Part shown: positions 1-7,130 of the stretch, in pieces | Layout of the letters: each line of letters begins with the position of its first letter | Position numbering within the stretch: position 1 is the first letter of the stretch | DNA from: a virus | Virus record (IMG/VR): IMGVR_UViG_3300044970_002690 | Coordinates: 1-45,116 of that record | Strand: one strand, 5' to 3' | DNA length: 45,116 bases | Notes under the pieces: generated by a model | Seen by the model: the letters and a program-made list of their open reading frames with translations, nothing else | The model's database searches: none | Told to the model about the DNA's origin: nothing | Translations under genes and position numbers: made by a program

Positions 1-684
1 TGTCTCCGCCGCATACCTGGCGCGCAATTCCTCGCAGCCTGCAAACCAGCAGGGTGTGTCGTCTGAGAAAAACAGAGTCATCTTTTTATACTCATCGGTG
101 ATGGAAGTTGGGTCGATGGTCGTGCCGCTGTCGGTCTTGATCATCCGCAATCCATAAGCCTGCTGGTATTGGGCGAGCCGGGCAGACGGCTTTTCCTCGA
201 TGTGCAATTCAGGCGCGGGCGGCTCAATTTCCTTTTCCGCCATTTCCGCCATTTGCGGCGGAGCTGCCGCAGCAACTTGATTGGGGGTGGGGGATTCCGG
301 TTGCGACGTTGCACGATACAACCAGAGCCCCAGCCCGAGGCTGAGGCATGCCGCGGGCAGCAGTGGCAGCAATGGAATCCCCATCACCGCAAAAATGACC
401 GCAGTCGGCAGGTAGAGCAGTGCGGTCCACCACGGCGATTGGCAAATGTGGCATAGCGCCCATTCTGAAAACCAGGCCGGCGCGTAAGCCAGCAGCCAGA
501 ATTGCCAATCCTTTCGGGTCTGGGTGTGCCGCACACCATACATGTGCGAGTCGGTGATAGCAGCGGCGGCTTTGCACAGCCGCAGCGGCATGGTGGTGTG
601 ATTCCACACGGTCAGGATGTAAAAGAGCAGGCAACCGAGACTGGACGCCAGCACCGCAATCAGCAGGAAGGTTTCAATATGCAT
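1..684 (-). CDS. Membrane protein of unknown function, 3' end beyond the window
   Basis: An open frame of 228 codons starts with ATG at 684 and runs off the left edge without a stop. Residues about 5-27 form one hydrophobic helix. Residues about 86-124 are a long hydrophobic stretch broken by prolines, probably two further helices. A Pro/Ala-rich linker (about 126-160) leads to a soluble, charged C-terminal part. The segment between the first and second membrane regions is basic and Trp-rich. It is the last gene seen in the tail operon, 85 bases after the preceding gene. No family was recognised. A membrane protein at this place could act in lysis or at the cell surface, but nothing in the sequence proves that. 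No Shine-Dalgarno motif precedes the start. Confidence 0.7.
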   Translation of the reverse strand, partial: MHIETFLLIAVLASSLGCLLFYILTVWNHTTMPLRLCKAAAAITDSHMYGVRHTQTRKDWQFWLLAYAPAWFSEWALCHICQSPWWTALLYLPTAVIFAVMGIPLLPLLPAACLSLGLGLWLYRATSQPESPTPNQVAAAAPPQMAEMAEKEIEPPAPELHIEEKPSARLAQYQQAYGLRMIKTDSGTTIDPTSITDEYKKMTLFFSDDTPCWFAGCEELRARYAAET

Positions 685-761
685 GGAAGTTTTTTACCGC
701 ACGGCGCGCAATTGGCAACTCCGGATTCTAAATTCCCAATCCTGATGGCAGGAGAACATGG

Positions 762-780
762 CTCTCGTGTTACACGAGAG
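762..780 (-). other. Perfect hairpin whose loop is the stop codon
   Basis: An 8-bp perfect stem (CTCTCGTG/CACGAGAG) with a 3-base loop. The loop is the TAA stop codon of the gene ending at 770. No T-tract follows on the minus strand, so it is a poor intrinsic terminator. It may protect an mRNA end or slow transcription. Confidence 0.4.
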
Positions 781-1345
781 TGAAGTTTCCATCAGAGTCA
801 ATCGTGATGGTGCCAACGTGGGTCACGATCATTGAAACAGGGCCGATAACGAAATCACCAAGCACTGTTATTGCACTAGGGTTGATTATTAGTGTCCGAG
901 TTACGCCGTTGTAAGCCGCCGTTATCGTCAGCGAGTCTCCAGCTAGTCCGTTAGGAGAGTAGGGCGGAAAATTCCCAGACCACCAATCCGCTTTGAGATC
1001 TATTGTTGCGGTTGCTGCCCCCCACGCTCCATCTTCGTATGATTTTTCTACATCGACGGTGCATTTCTCATACCCGCCTGAATACGCTGTCTCGTAGGGA
1101 TTCCAAGTTAAGTAACCAGCACTGTTTCCGTAAGCATACCAACCCAAGGAAGTGCCCAAGAACGTGGTTTCTGTAAATAAATCCGCACCGTGACCGGGAC
1201 TGCCGGGACTGCCGGGACTGCCGGCGGAACCAGTCCATGTGTAGCGAATCTCCATCTTCGGGCAGTTCTTTAGCAGAGAGTTGCCTGAGCAATTCGTCAA
1301 AAGGGATGTCCCGGCACAATTCGTCAGTAGCTTTGCTAGGGGCAT
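770..1345 (-). CDS. Small beta-rich tail appendage-like protein with collagen-like triplets
   Basis: A 191-residue protein starting with ATG 3 bases after the stop of the 996-residue repeat protein, so the two are probably co-translated. The N-terminus (1-30) holds a loose repeat of the type L-L-x-N-C. Residues about 41-50 are Gly-Ser-Pro triplets, like a very short collagen segment. The rest is rich in Gly, Thr, Trp and aromatic residues, with alternating hydrophobic positions typical of beta strands, and ends in a strand-like segment. Its place at the distal end of the tail operon suggests a tail tip or appendage protein. An ATG at residue 31 is an alternative start that would drop the Cys-rich part. 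No family recognised. Confidence 0.65.
   Translation of the reverse strand: MPLAKLLTNCAGTSLLTNCSGNSLLKNCPKMEIRYTWTGSAGSPGSPGSPGHGADLFTETTFLGTSLGWYAYGNSAGYLTWNPYETAYSGGYEKCTVDVEKSYEDGAWGAATATIDLKADWWSGNFPPYSPNGLAGDSLTITAAYNGVTRTLIINPSAITVLGDFVIGPVSMIVTHVGTITIDSDGNFTLV
1194..1224 (-). repeat. 9-bp tandem repeat encoding Gly-Ser-Pro triplets
   Basis: Three full copies of ccgggactg (plus-strand reading) followed by a partial fourth. In the coding frame of the 191-residue protein they give consecutive Gly-Ser-Pro triplets. In another minus-strand frame they give Arg-Gln-Ser repeats. Confidence 0.85.
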
Positions 1346-1348
1346 GTC

Positions 1349-4339
1349 TTATGGGCATGTTGCGGGAGAGCTGGTCATCGTCGTGACCATATCTCTCCAT
1401 TCGGGCGAGGCAGCCACCGAAGCGGCCACAGTCACCGTTTTGTATTTCCCCTGCAGCTTTCCGCCCGACAACCGCAAATCCACGAGCACATCCACGGTGA
1501 CATCCGCTTCACAGCTGGTGTTGGCCAAGAGAAAATCCGAGGCCAGCGTGTCGGCCTCCGCTACAGTGTCGGCCTTGAAGGTGCCGGCGGGAATTTTGGT
1601 CAATCCGACACGGTGGCTATTTGAGAATACACCGTAGCCGAGGTAGATCGGGGTGCAGGCAGCGGGCGACTGCTCCGTATTGCCTGCGCTGGCGGCATTC
1701 GCTTCGCAGATGGTGTTGGCCTCGATGAAGTCGGTGGCCATTTTATCGGCGGCGGTTTTCGTAGAGGCCTTGAAGGTGTTCTTGGGGACGTTCATCATCC
1801 CGACACTGTGACGACCTTCCCCGCAATCGCCGGCTACATATTCATCATTACCCACCAATCCCAAATCAAACTCATTCCCGAAATTAAAACAATCCGGTAT
1901 CCCATAGGCCACGGCGTAGGCTGTGGATGATGCGGCCTTGATTGATATATCGCTGATGAAAGCACCTGCGGGCACATGTCCGATGGCCGATATTCCCAGC
2001 CCGACGGAGATGGGAGCGCCCAGTGCATTGCCTGGCACCCACGGCATTTGCGCGGGGGCGCCGCAAGTCACGCGCACGTCCACGTTCGACCAAAAACAAT
2101 TCAAGGAATTCAGACCCAGCGTAAGCGCCGCCTGATCCGCGTCACGCTGGCTGTGCCAGTCCAGGATCGTATCCGCTTCCACCTGCACAGGATTTCCCAC
2201 AGCGCCCATAGACTGCGCATCCACGGCGACCTTTGGTGAGCTGCCGTCTTTCGGGGTCATGGACCCGGTGCCGTATGTGATTGCGATCCGATCACCTGTG
2301 TCGCTGTATCCCCCGCCACGGAATTCATCGGCGGGAGAGTCCCCACAGAGAACCGTCATCCGTCGGTTCATGTAAAAGCACAGCAATTGGGACATGCCGT
2401 AAGCCTGAGTCTCGGCGTCGACCTCGGCTTGGGAGTTCAGGGAGGTAAACTGCCCCGCTGGAATTACCAAGGGGGCGGAATCCAAACCAAGCGAGTTCGG
2501 ATGCACGTGGGGCATCCCCTTGTCCTGCGAGCAGGTAAATGAGCGTGCTGCGTTCTGGAAGCTGCAAGCCAGGGTGGAAATACCGAACGCCGCGGCCTGC
2601 GCATTCGCAAAGGCCTTTTCCCTATCCGTCTCCCCAGGTCGGAACGTGGGCGGCACATCCGCCACGGACACGACAAAAGTACCGACGGGAACGATGAACA
2701 CGCCCGACAAATCCTCCGCCCCTGCGGCAACCATCCCGGATGGGCAGTGCAGGGTCTGTGCATCGTTGCCGTATTTGCAGTCGTTGGTGGGAATTGCAGC
2801 AGGCACCACCAGAGCGCTTCCGGCCGTCATCTCCACCACCGAGGCGTCCGTGTCGCAGTAGGTGTTGGCCGCCAGGCCCAGCGTGGCATCTGAGGACCAG
2901 GCCGAGGTGACCATCGCCGCGGGGATGGGCAATGGGATGACACCCTCCCGCACCTGCTGGGCAATTCCCTCCGGCACGCAGGTCGGAGCGATGTCCTGGT
3001 TGCAGTACATGCAGTTCAATTGCGCCAGCGCAGCATCCATGGCCTGCTGGTCTGCGTCCACCTGGGACACCTCGGAGTAGTAAGATCCGGCCGCCATTTG
3101 AAACTGGATGCCTGGCGATTTGTCCGAGGGATCCAAAAGCACGGTGGCTCCTGGATTACGCGGATCCGGCACGGATTGAACGGGGCACTGTACGACAATC
3201 TCGGAATTGGTCCATCGGCATTGGAGCAGGGACATGGCCAACGCATGGGCCAATGCATTTGCGTCCGCGGTGGAAGTCGTGGAGGTCAGGTATCCTTGCG
3301 GAACCTCAACGGAATTGCCGGGGATTCCCAAAGTCAAATCGCTGACAATGGTGTCGTCTGTGCCTGGCTTTCCGCTCGCGCTGCAGCTCACCTTGACGAA
3401 CTCATTGATGGCGAAACAGGAAAGCTGCGAGAGACCCAGCGCGCGGGCTTGCTGATCAGCGTCTGCGGCGGAATCCGAGGACAGGACCCGACCAGCCGGC
3501 ACGGTGATTATCCCAACTCGCATCTGGTCGAGTGCAGGCCACGGCGTAGCATCCACCGGAACTTCCTCCCCAAACCCAGCATCCAGACACGTGACGGTCT
3601 GCTCCGTGTTCGGATACACGCACACCATGGCAGAAAAAGCGGCAGCCAAGGCCTGCGCATTTGCCGTGTTCTGACTCTGCGTGGAGAACGAGGAGCCTGC
3701 GGAAATGACGGAGGGATTGATGGCAACGTGGTCGGGATCTTCCGGCGTGCGATAGGCGCCCGCGGCACAATTGGTCTCCTGCCGTTCATTGACCCATCCG
3801 CAAGTCAGGGTTGCGACCGCAATGGCGCGGGCCTGTGCATTGGCAGCGGCAAGGGCTGTCAGGGCTGCCGTCCGCGCAATGACCGCCTGCTCCAAGGCCA
3901 GGCGGAACGCGCCGGCGACGGCCTCCGCCGTGGATTGCGTGAGAATTGTGGTAACGTCCAGCGGATTGAGCGTGGCGATGAATGCCAGTTGCGACGCTGA
4001 GATTCCCGCAAATGAATGCCAGGAAATATCCCTGGCGATCTGCCCGGCATTTATCGTGACGGACTCACCCACCGGACCGGCCCCCTCCACATCGGAGCAA
4101 TTGACCGTGACGGCCGCGCTGGTGATATGAATCAGCGGGATGTCAGTGGAGATGTCTGTTGCGGTGACCGTGGCTCCGGGGGTGTCGAAAGCATCCGCGG
4201 CAATGGCAGGAGGTACGTCGCAATTCGATACGGGCCGCGTGGGTGGTGTGATGGCGGTCGCCGGAACTGCAGCCGGAACTGCGCACCCAGGATTCAGGTT
4301 GCGGCGCTTGGCCCTTTCGATGTCGCGTGGATCAGTCAT
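1349..4339 (-). CDS. Large Cys-paired repeat protein, probable tail appendage or adhesin
   Basis: A 996-residue protein starting 2 bases after the preceding stop. Residues about 160-760 contain nine degenerate repeats of some 60-95 residues. Each has a Pro-Ala-Gly turn, a Ser-rich strand, an Ala/Asp-rich helix and then a pair of cysteines exactly 11 residues apart, with an aromatic near the first Cys and an Asn at +4. Cys pairs: 180/191, 240/251, 308/319, 374/385, 443/454, 521/532, 592/603, 654/665, 748/759. Two or three weaker units follow up to about 945. The pattern recalls DUF5977-type repeats, from memory only. Constant spacing suggests a disulfide-closed beta hairpin per unit. Position at the end of the tail operon fits an external baseplate or receptor-contact protein. 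Function is inferred. Confidence 0.75.
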   Translation of the reverse strand: MTDPRDIERAKRRNLNPGCAVPAAVPATAITPPTRPVSNCDVPPAIAADAFDTPGATVTATDISTDIPLIHITSAAVTVNCSDVEGAGPVGESVTINAGQIARDISWHSFAGISASQLAFIATLNPLDVTTILTQSTAEAVAGAFRLALEQAVIARTAALTALAAANAQARAIAVATLTCGWVNERQETNCAAGAYRTPEDPDHVAINPSVISAGSSFSTQSQNTANAQALAAAFSAMVCVYPNTEQTVTCLDAGFGEEVPVDATPWPALDQMRVGIITVPAGRVLSSDSAADADQQARALGLSQLSCFAINEFVKVSCSASGKPGTDDTIVSDLTLGIPGNSVEVPQGYLTSTTSTADANALAHALAMSLLQCRWTNSEIVVQCPVQSVPDPRNPGATVLLDPSDKSPGIQFQMAAGSYYSEVSQVDADQQAMDAALAQLNCMYCNQDIAPTCVPEGIAQQVREGVIPLPIPAAMVTSAWSSDATLGLAANTYCDTDASVVEMTAGSALVVPAAIPTNDCKYGNDAQTLHCPSGMVAAGAEDLSGVFIVPVGTFVVSVADVPPTFRPGETDREKAFANAQAAAFGISTLACSFQNAARSFTCSQDKGMPHVHPNSLGLDSAPLVIPAGQFTSLNSQAEVDAETQAYGMSQLLCFYMNRRMTVLCGDSPADEFRGGGYSDTGDRIAITYGTGSMTPKDGSSPKVAVDAQSMGAVGNPVQVEADTILDWHSQRDADQAALTLGLNSLNCFWSNVDVRVTCGAPAQMPWVPGNALGAPISVGLGISAIGHVPAGAFISDISIKAASSTAYAVAYGIPDCFNFGNEFDLGLVGNDEYVAGDCGEGRHSVGMMNVPKNTFKASTKTAADKMATDFIEANTICEANAASAGNTEQSPAACTPIYLGYGVFSNSHRVGLTKIPAGTFKADTVAEADTLASDFLLANTSCEADVTVDVLVDLRLSGGKLQGKYKTVTVAASVAASPEWRDMVTTMTSSPATCP
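2060..3862 (-). repeat. Nine protein repeats with C-x-aromatic-x-N-x6-C hairpins
   Basis: This is the repeat domain of the 996-residue protein. All nine units keep a C-to-C distance of 11 residues and an Asn at position +4; eight of nine have an aromatic at +2 and the ninth has Phe at +1. Unit length varies while the hairpin does not, so the repeats are old and divergent rather than recent duplications. Confidence 0.85.
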
Positions 4340-4341
4340 GG

Positions 4342-5859
4342 CTATTCTTTGGCGATCTCCGGTGGCTTCGGCAATGCATTAAATGGAGCGCCCTTGTTGG
4401 GCAGCACGAACCCCTCACATTCCACATGCGTGAACACGAGGCTGGTGGTGGCGTCGCCGGTTGCGGATTTCTCGCTGTCCTCACCCACCACCACGGAATG
4501 CGCGATGTGTGCCAGGAAGCCAGTAAACATCTTCTTCTTGTTGCGGTCGGTCACAGCATATCGGTATCCGAGCTGCGCCCTAAAATCCAACGGAATGTCC
4601 AGGCTCAGCGTATCCCGTCCCAAGGCTATGTCCAAATACGCAAGCCGAGCCCACCACGCCAGGATGCTCCTCTGCGCCGTCTGCTGCTTATCCATGCTGT
4701 CTTTGCGCGGCTTGTGTTTTGTGCGCATGTATTCATTCGCATCCAACCCCATCGCGTTGGCCTCCTTGACCGCGTCATCCATATCCAACGGACCGTAAAT
4801 GGCAGGCAACCAGACGGGCAATGGGATTTGCTCGAATCGCCCGTTTGATTTTTCCGGCAGCGGATTCGGCCACGTAGCATACACCGGGGCCGTTGGCATT
4901 CCTTTATCCGACCCGGACTCCTTCACATTCTCCGTGCCCTGCCCGACGACCACCACGGCAGCCAGGGGCACCACATCGTAGGCCCCAAGCCTGGATGTGA
5001 AATGGGTCGCAGAAATAATACCGGGCGCAGTCTCTCCCATCACCGCGTCCTTTGAGATTAAACGCCCATAGGGTGCGTCTGTTCCCCCGACGTCGGGAAT
5101 ATAGAGCAGGTTAAACATTTCGCAGAGCGTCAGGATCTGCTGAAAGAAATCCCGTCCCTGCGTCAGAAACACCTGTCGGATGGTATCCTGAATCTTCTCA
5201 TTTATGTCCTGCGTCATGTCCGGCATAAACGGCAGCTTGGTGGTTGCCGTGCTGTCGCTGAACAGACGCTGCCATTTGGTCTTGTGCTGCTCGTTGATTG
5301 CATGCATCTGATCCATAATCTTCGCGTCCAGCTTTGCCATTGTGACAGTCCGCGCGTTCGCCTTCTCAATCCATTTTTTGATCAGCCGGTCGAGCACCAG
5401 GCTGAACATCTCCGCCATGCTGGTCGCATGCAGCAGCTCATCGTCGTCCTTTGCCTCGTTGCCCTCCGTCCGGTAAATGTGGGTGCGCAGAGCCTGCAAA
5501 TAGGCCGCATTCGTCGCCAGTGCCAGATGCACCTCAAATGAGCTTTTTGACGCTTCGTAAGCGGACGTCGTGAGCAGCCCGGCGGTAGTCAGATAATTCC
5601 GGGATCCAGAATCCTGATACACATTGACGGTGGTCAGGTCCGTGAACTTCTGGGTCTGATTCTGGGCGAGCCATTTGGTAATGTCGGGAGAACTCAGGTC
5701 CACCAGGTCGCCTGATCTGACTCCCTGCGGATGCACAGAAAGTGCCAACGACGGCATCTCATTGATCGTCATCGTCGTCTGCGCTCCGGATATGCGCAGC
5801 TTGATTCCGCCCACATCCCCGCTGACCTTTGGCTCCCTGAATGAGATATTACTGCTCAT
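4342..5859 (-). CDS. Probable baseplate hub-like protein
   Basis: A 505-residue protein starting with ATG, overlapping the upstream gene by 11 bases. The C-terminal part reads like the end of tail hub proteins of the gp27/late-control-D type: a basic Asn-Arg-Asn-Lys stretch, then a Phe-Thr-Gly-Phe strand, a His-containing strand, a loop with several Ser/Thr, and a final strand before a short Pro-rich tail. The middle (about 140-250) is mostly helical and the N-terminus beta-rich. It follows the tape measure by two genes, which is the usual region for hub and baseplate genes. Assignment rests on position and weak pattern similarity. It could instead be another baseplate component. Confidence 0.5.
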   Translation of the reverse strand: MSSNISFREPKVSGDVGGIKLRISGAQTTMTINEMPSLALSVHPQGVRSGDLVDLSSPDITKWLAQNQTQKFTDLTTVNVYQDSGSRNYLTTAGLLTTSAYEASKSSFEVHLALATNAAYLQALRTHIYRTEGNEAKDDDELLHATSMAEMFSLVLDRLIKKWIEKANARTVTMAKLDAKIMDQMHAINEQHKTKWQRLFSDSTATTKLPFMPDMTQDINEKIQDTIRQVFLTQGRDFFQQILTLCEMFNLLYIPDVGGTDAPYGRLISKDAVMGETAPGIISATHFTSRLGAYDVVPLAAVVVVGQGTENVKESGSDKGMPTAPVYATWPNPLPEKSNGRFEQIPLPVWLPAIYGPLDMDDAVKEANAMGLDANEYMRTKHKPRKDSMDKQQTAQRSILAWWARLAYLDIALGRDTLSLDIPLDFRAQLGYRYAVTDRNKKKMFTGFLAHIAHSVVVGEDSEKSATGDATTSLVFTHVECEGFVLPNKGAPFNALPKPPEIAKE

Positions 5860-6586
5860 ATGGAATACGCATGCGGGTGTCCCGAATCAAAGCCAGCGCG
5901 ACCAGGGCCATCCGCTCTGTCACATCCACACCGGCACCCATGTAATGCTGAAGCAGGTTCTGTTTCTCAAGAAGCGTCAGCCACGCGGTGGTCTTTTGCA
6001 GGGCCGCCAATGCCGCCCTCGTCGGATAATTGGCAGGGATGTTTTTGAACGCAATGACGTAGGAGGGAGTCCAGTGCTTAACGCCGTCCAGGAACCGCAA
6101 TGCCCCTTTGAGTCCAACCCAGGAAGGCCATTCCACAAACAGGTCCTCATTGGTAAAGAACGCATGCACTTGCTCCGATCGGCCGCCGCAGGAAATACGC
6201 GCGGCCTTCGGCTCGACGCATAGCAATTGAAAATCTACAGACACAGGCCAGTCGGACACCTGCCTGTTTGCTTCCGGTGCGCCGTTCCTGTCGGGCATCA
6301 ATGTGATGGTCTGCGGAAGCTGCAGTCGCGGATTGCGGTAGAGCTGCCACGCCATTGACGTAGCAGACTCAATTCCGAATTCATGCAGCAATGTCGGAGT
6401 GCCTACCAGACACCGCAGCACGCTCATTGCAAAATAGTCCGAGGTGGCGTCGGTGATCTTCAGGAGGTCCCGAACCGCCGTCGCCTCCTCGGAGGCAGTC
6501 ACAGGGTCAAATGGGGTGACTGGCGTAAACCACGGACTCGCGGGAACATCACCATTGACCAGCAATTGAAGTAGTTCGCATCTCAT
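5849..6586 (-). CDS. Baseplate-region protein of unknown function
   Basis: A 245-residue protein with an ATG start 13 bases after the preceding stop. The N-terminal half is helical and begins with a Cys-containing strand. The middle (about 110-160) is beta-rich with two Cys. The last 60 residues form two predicted helices rich in Ala, Leu and Gln. There is no signal peptide or membrane segment. It lies between the small tube-like protein and the hub-like protein, so it is probably a baseplate or tail-completion component. No family recognised. Confidence 0.65.
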   Translation of the reverse strand: MRCELLQLLVNGDVPASPWFTPVTPFDPVTASEEATAVRDLLKITDATSDYFAMSVLRCLVGTPTLLHEFGIESATSMAWQLYRNPRLQLPQTITLMPDRNGAPEANRQVSDWPVSVDFQLLCVEPKAARISCGGRSEQVHAFFTNEDLFVEWPSWVGLKGALRFLDGVKHWTPSYVIAFKNIPANYPTRAALAALQKTTAWLTLLEKQNLLQHYMGAGVDVTERMALVALALIRDTRMRIPYEQ

Positions 6587-6599
6587 GGTTTTTAAGAGT

Positions 6600-7130
6600 T
6601 TAGGACAAGGACGAGGTGGTCAGGCTTCCGGTGGTCAGGCCGGTGAAGCCATCCTTGCGTCCGGCTGCGGGGCCGGAAGAAGTCTCCGCGACAATACCAC
6701 CCAAGACAAACTGTTGCGTGTGAAATTTGGGGTCAATCTGCCCGACTACGAGCCCCGAAATGTACACATTGTAGGCCACCTTGCCGGGAAGGGAGAGCTG
6801 CACTGGTTTCTTCAAATTTGATGCCCGGTTCTTCTGGAACCATTTCACCACCTCCGCAAAACTTTTGCCGCCGGACTTCTCATTTCCCAGCAGGGCAACG
6901 CCCATGATGTTCACCGAACCGAAGCCGGCACCGAAGCTGTAAAGCACATGGAAATTATCAAGGGTGTTCTTGGGGACCAGCACGTCCGGGTCCTGCAGGC
7001 TGGCCCCCATGATGAGCACCGGTGCTGCGTTGCTGCTGGTGATGGGAGGATTCAGGGCATAGAAGCCCACGGAATTGCCCTGCTGCTGGAATGCGTAGAT
7101 GCATCCGCGGGATGGGAAAATGTTGGTCAT
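6600..7130 (-). CDS. Small beta-rich baseplate or tube-like protein
   Basis: A 176-residue protein. Its ATG overlaps the tape-measure stop by 4 bases (ATGA), so it is translationally coupled. The core (1-155) alternates short strands with one helix around residues 88-100 that contains Trp and an Asn-Arg pair. The last 20 residues are low-complexity Ser/Thr/Gly. Pattern and size resemble small tail-tube-fold proteins that sit at the tube-baseplate interface directly after the tape measure in many myoviruses. That role is inferred from order and predicted fold, not from a recognised family. Confidence 0.6.
   Translation of the reverse strand: MTNIFPSRGCIYAFQQQGNSVGFYALNPPITSSNAAPVLIMGASLQDPDVLVPKNTLDNFHVLYSFGAGFGSVNIMGVALLGNEKSGGKSFAEVVKWFQKNRASNLKKPVQLSLPGKVAYNVYISGLVVGQIDPKFHTQQFVLGGIVAETSSGPAAGRKDGFTGLTTGSLTTSSLS

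Noticed and set aside
685-769. A 21-codon minus-strand frame between two genes
   Set aside because: Too short, with no overlap or ribosome binding site to support it.
1068-1400. A minus-strand frame with a plausible helical stretch overlapping the 191-residue protein
   Set aside because: It becomes Arg/Ser repeats over the 9-bp tandem repeat, while the other frame gives a long beta-rich protein that fits the operon.
3020-4000. A 326-codon plus-strand frame opposite the Cys-paired repeat protein
   Set aside because: The minus strand shows strict protein repeats; the plus frame has none.
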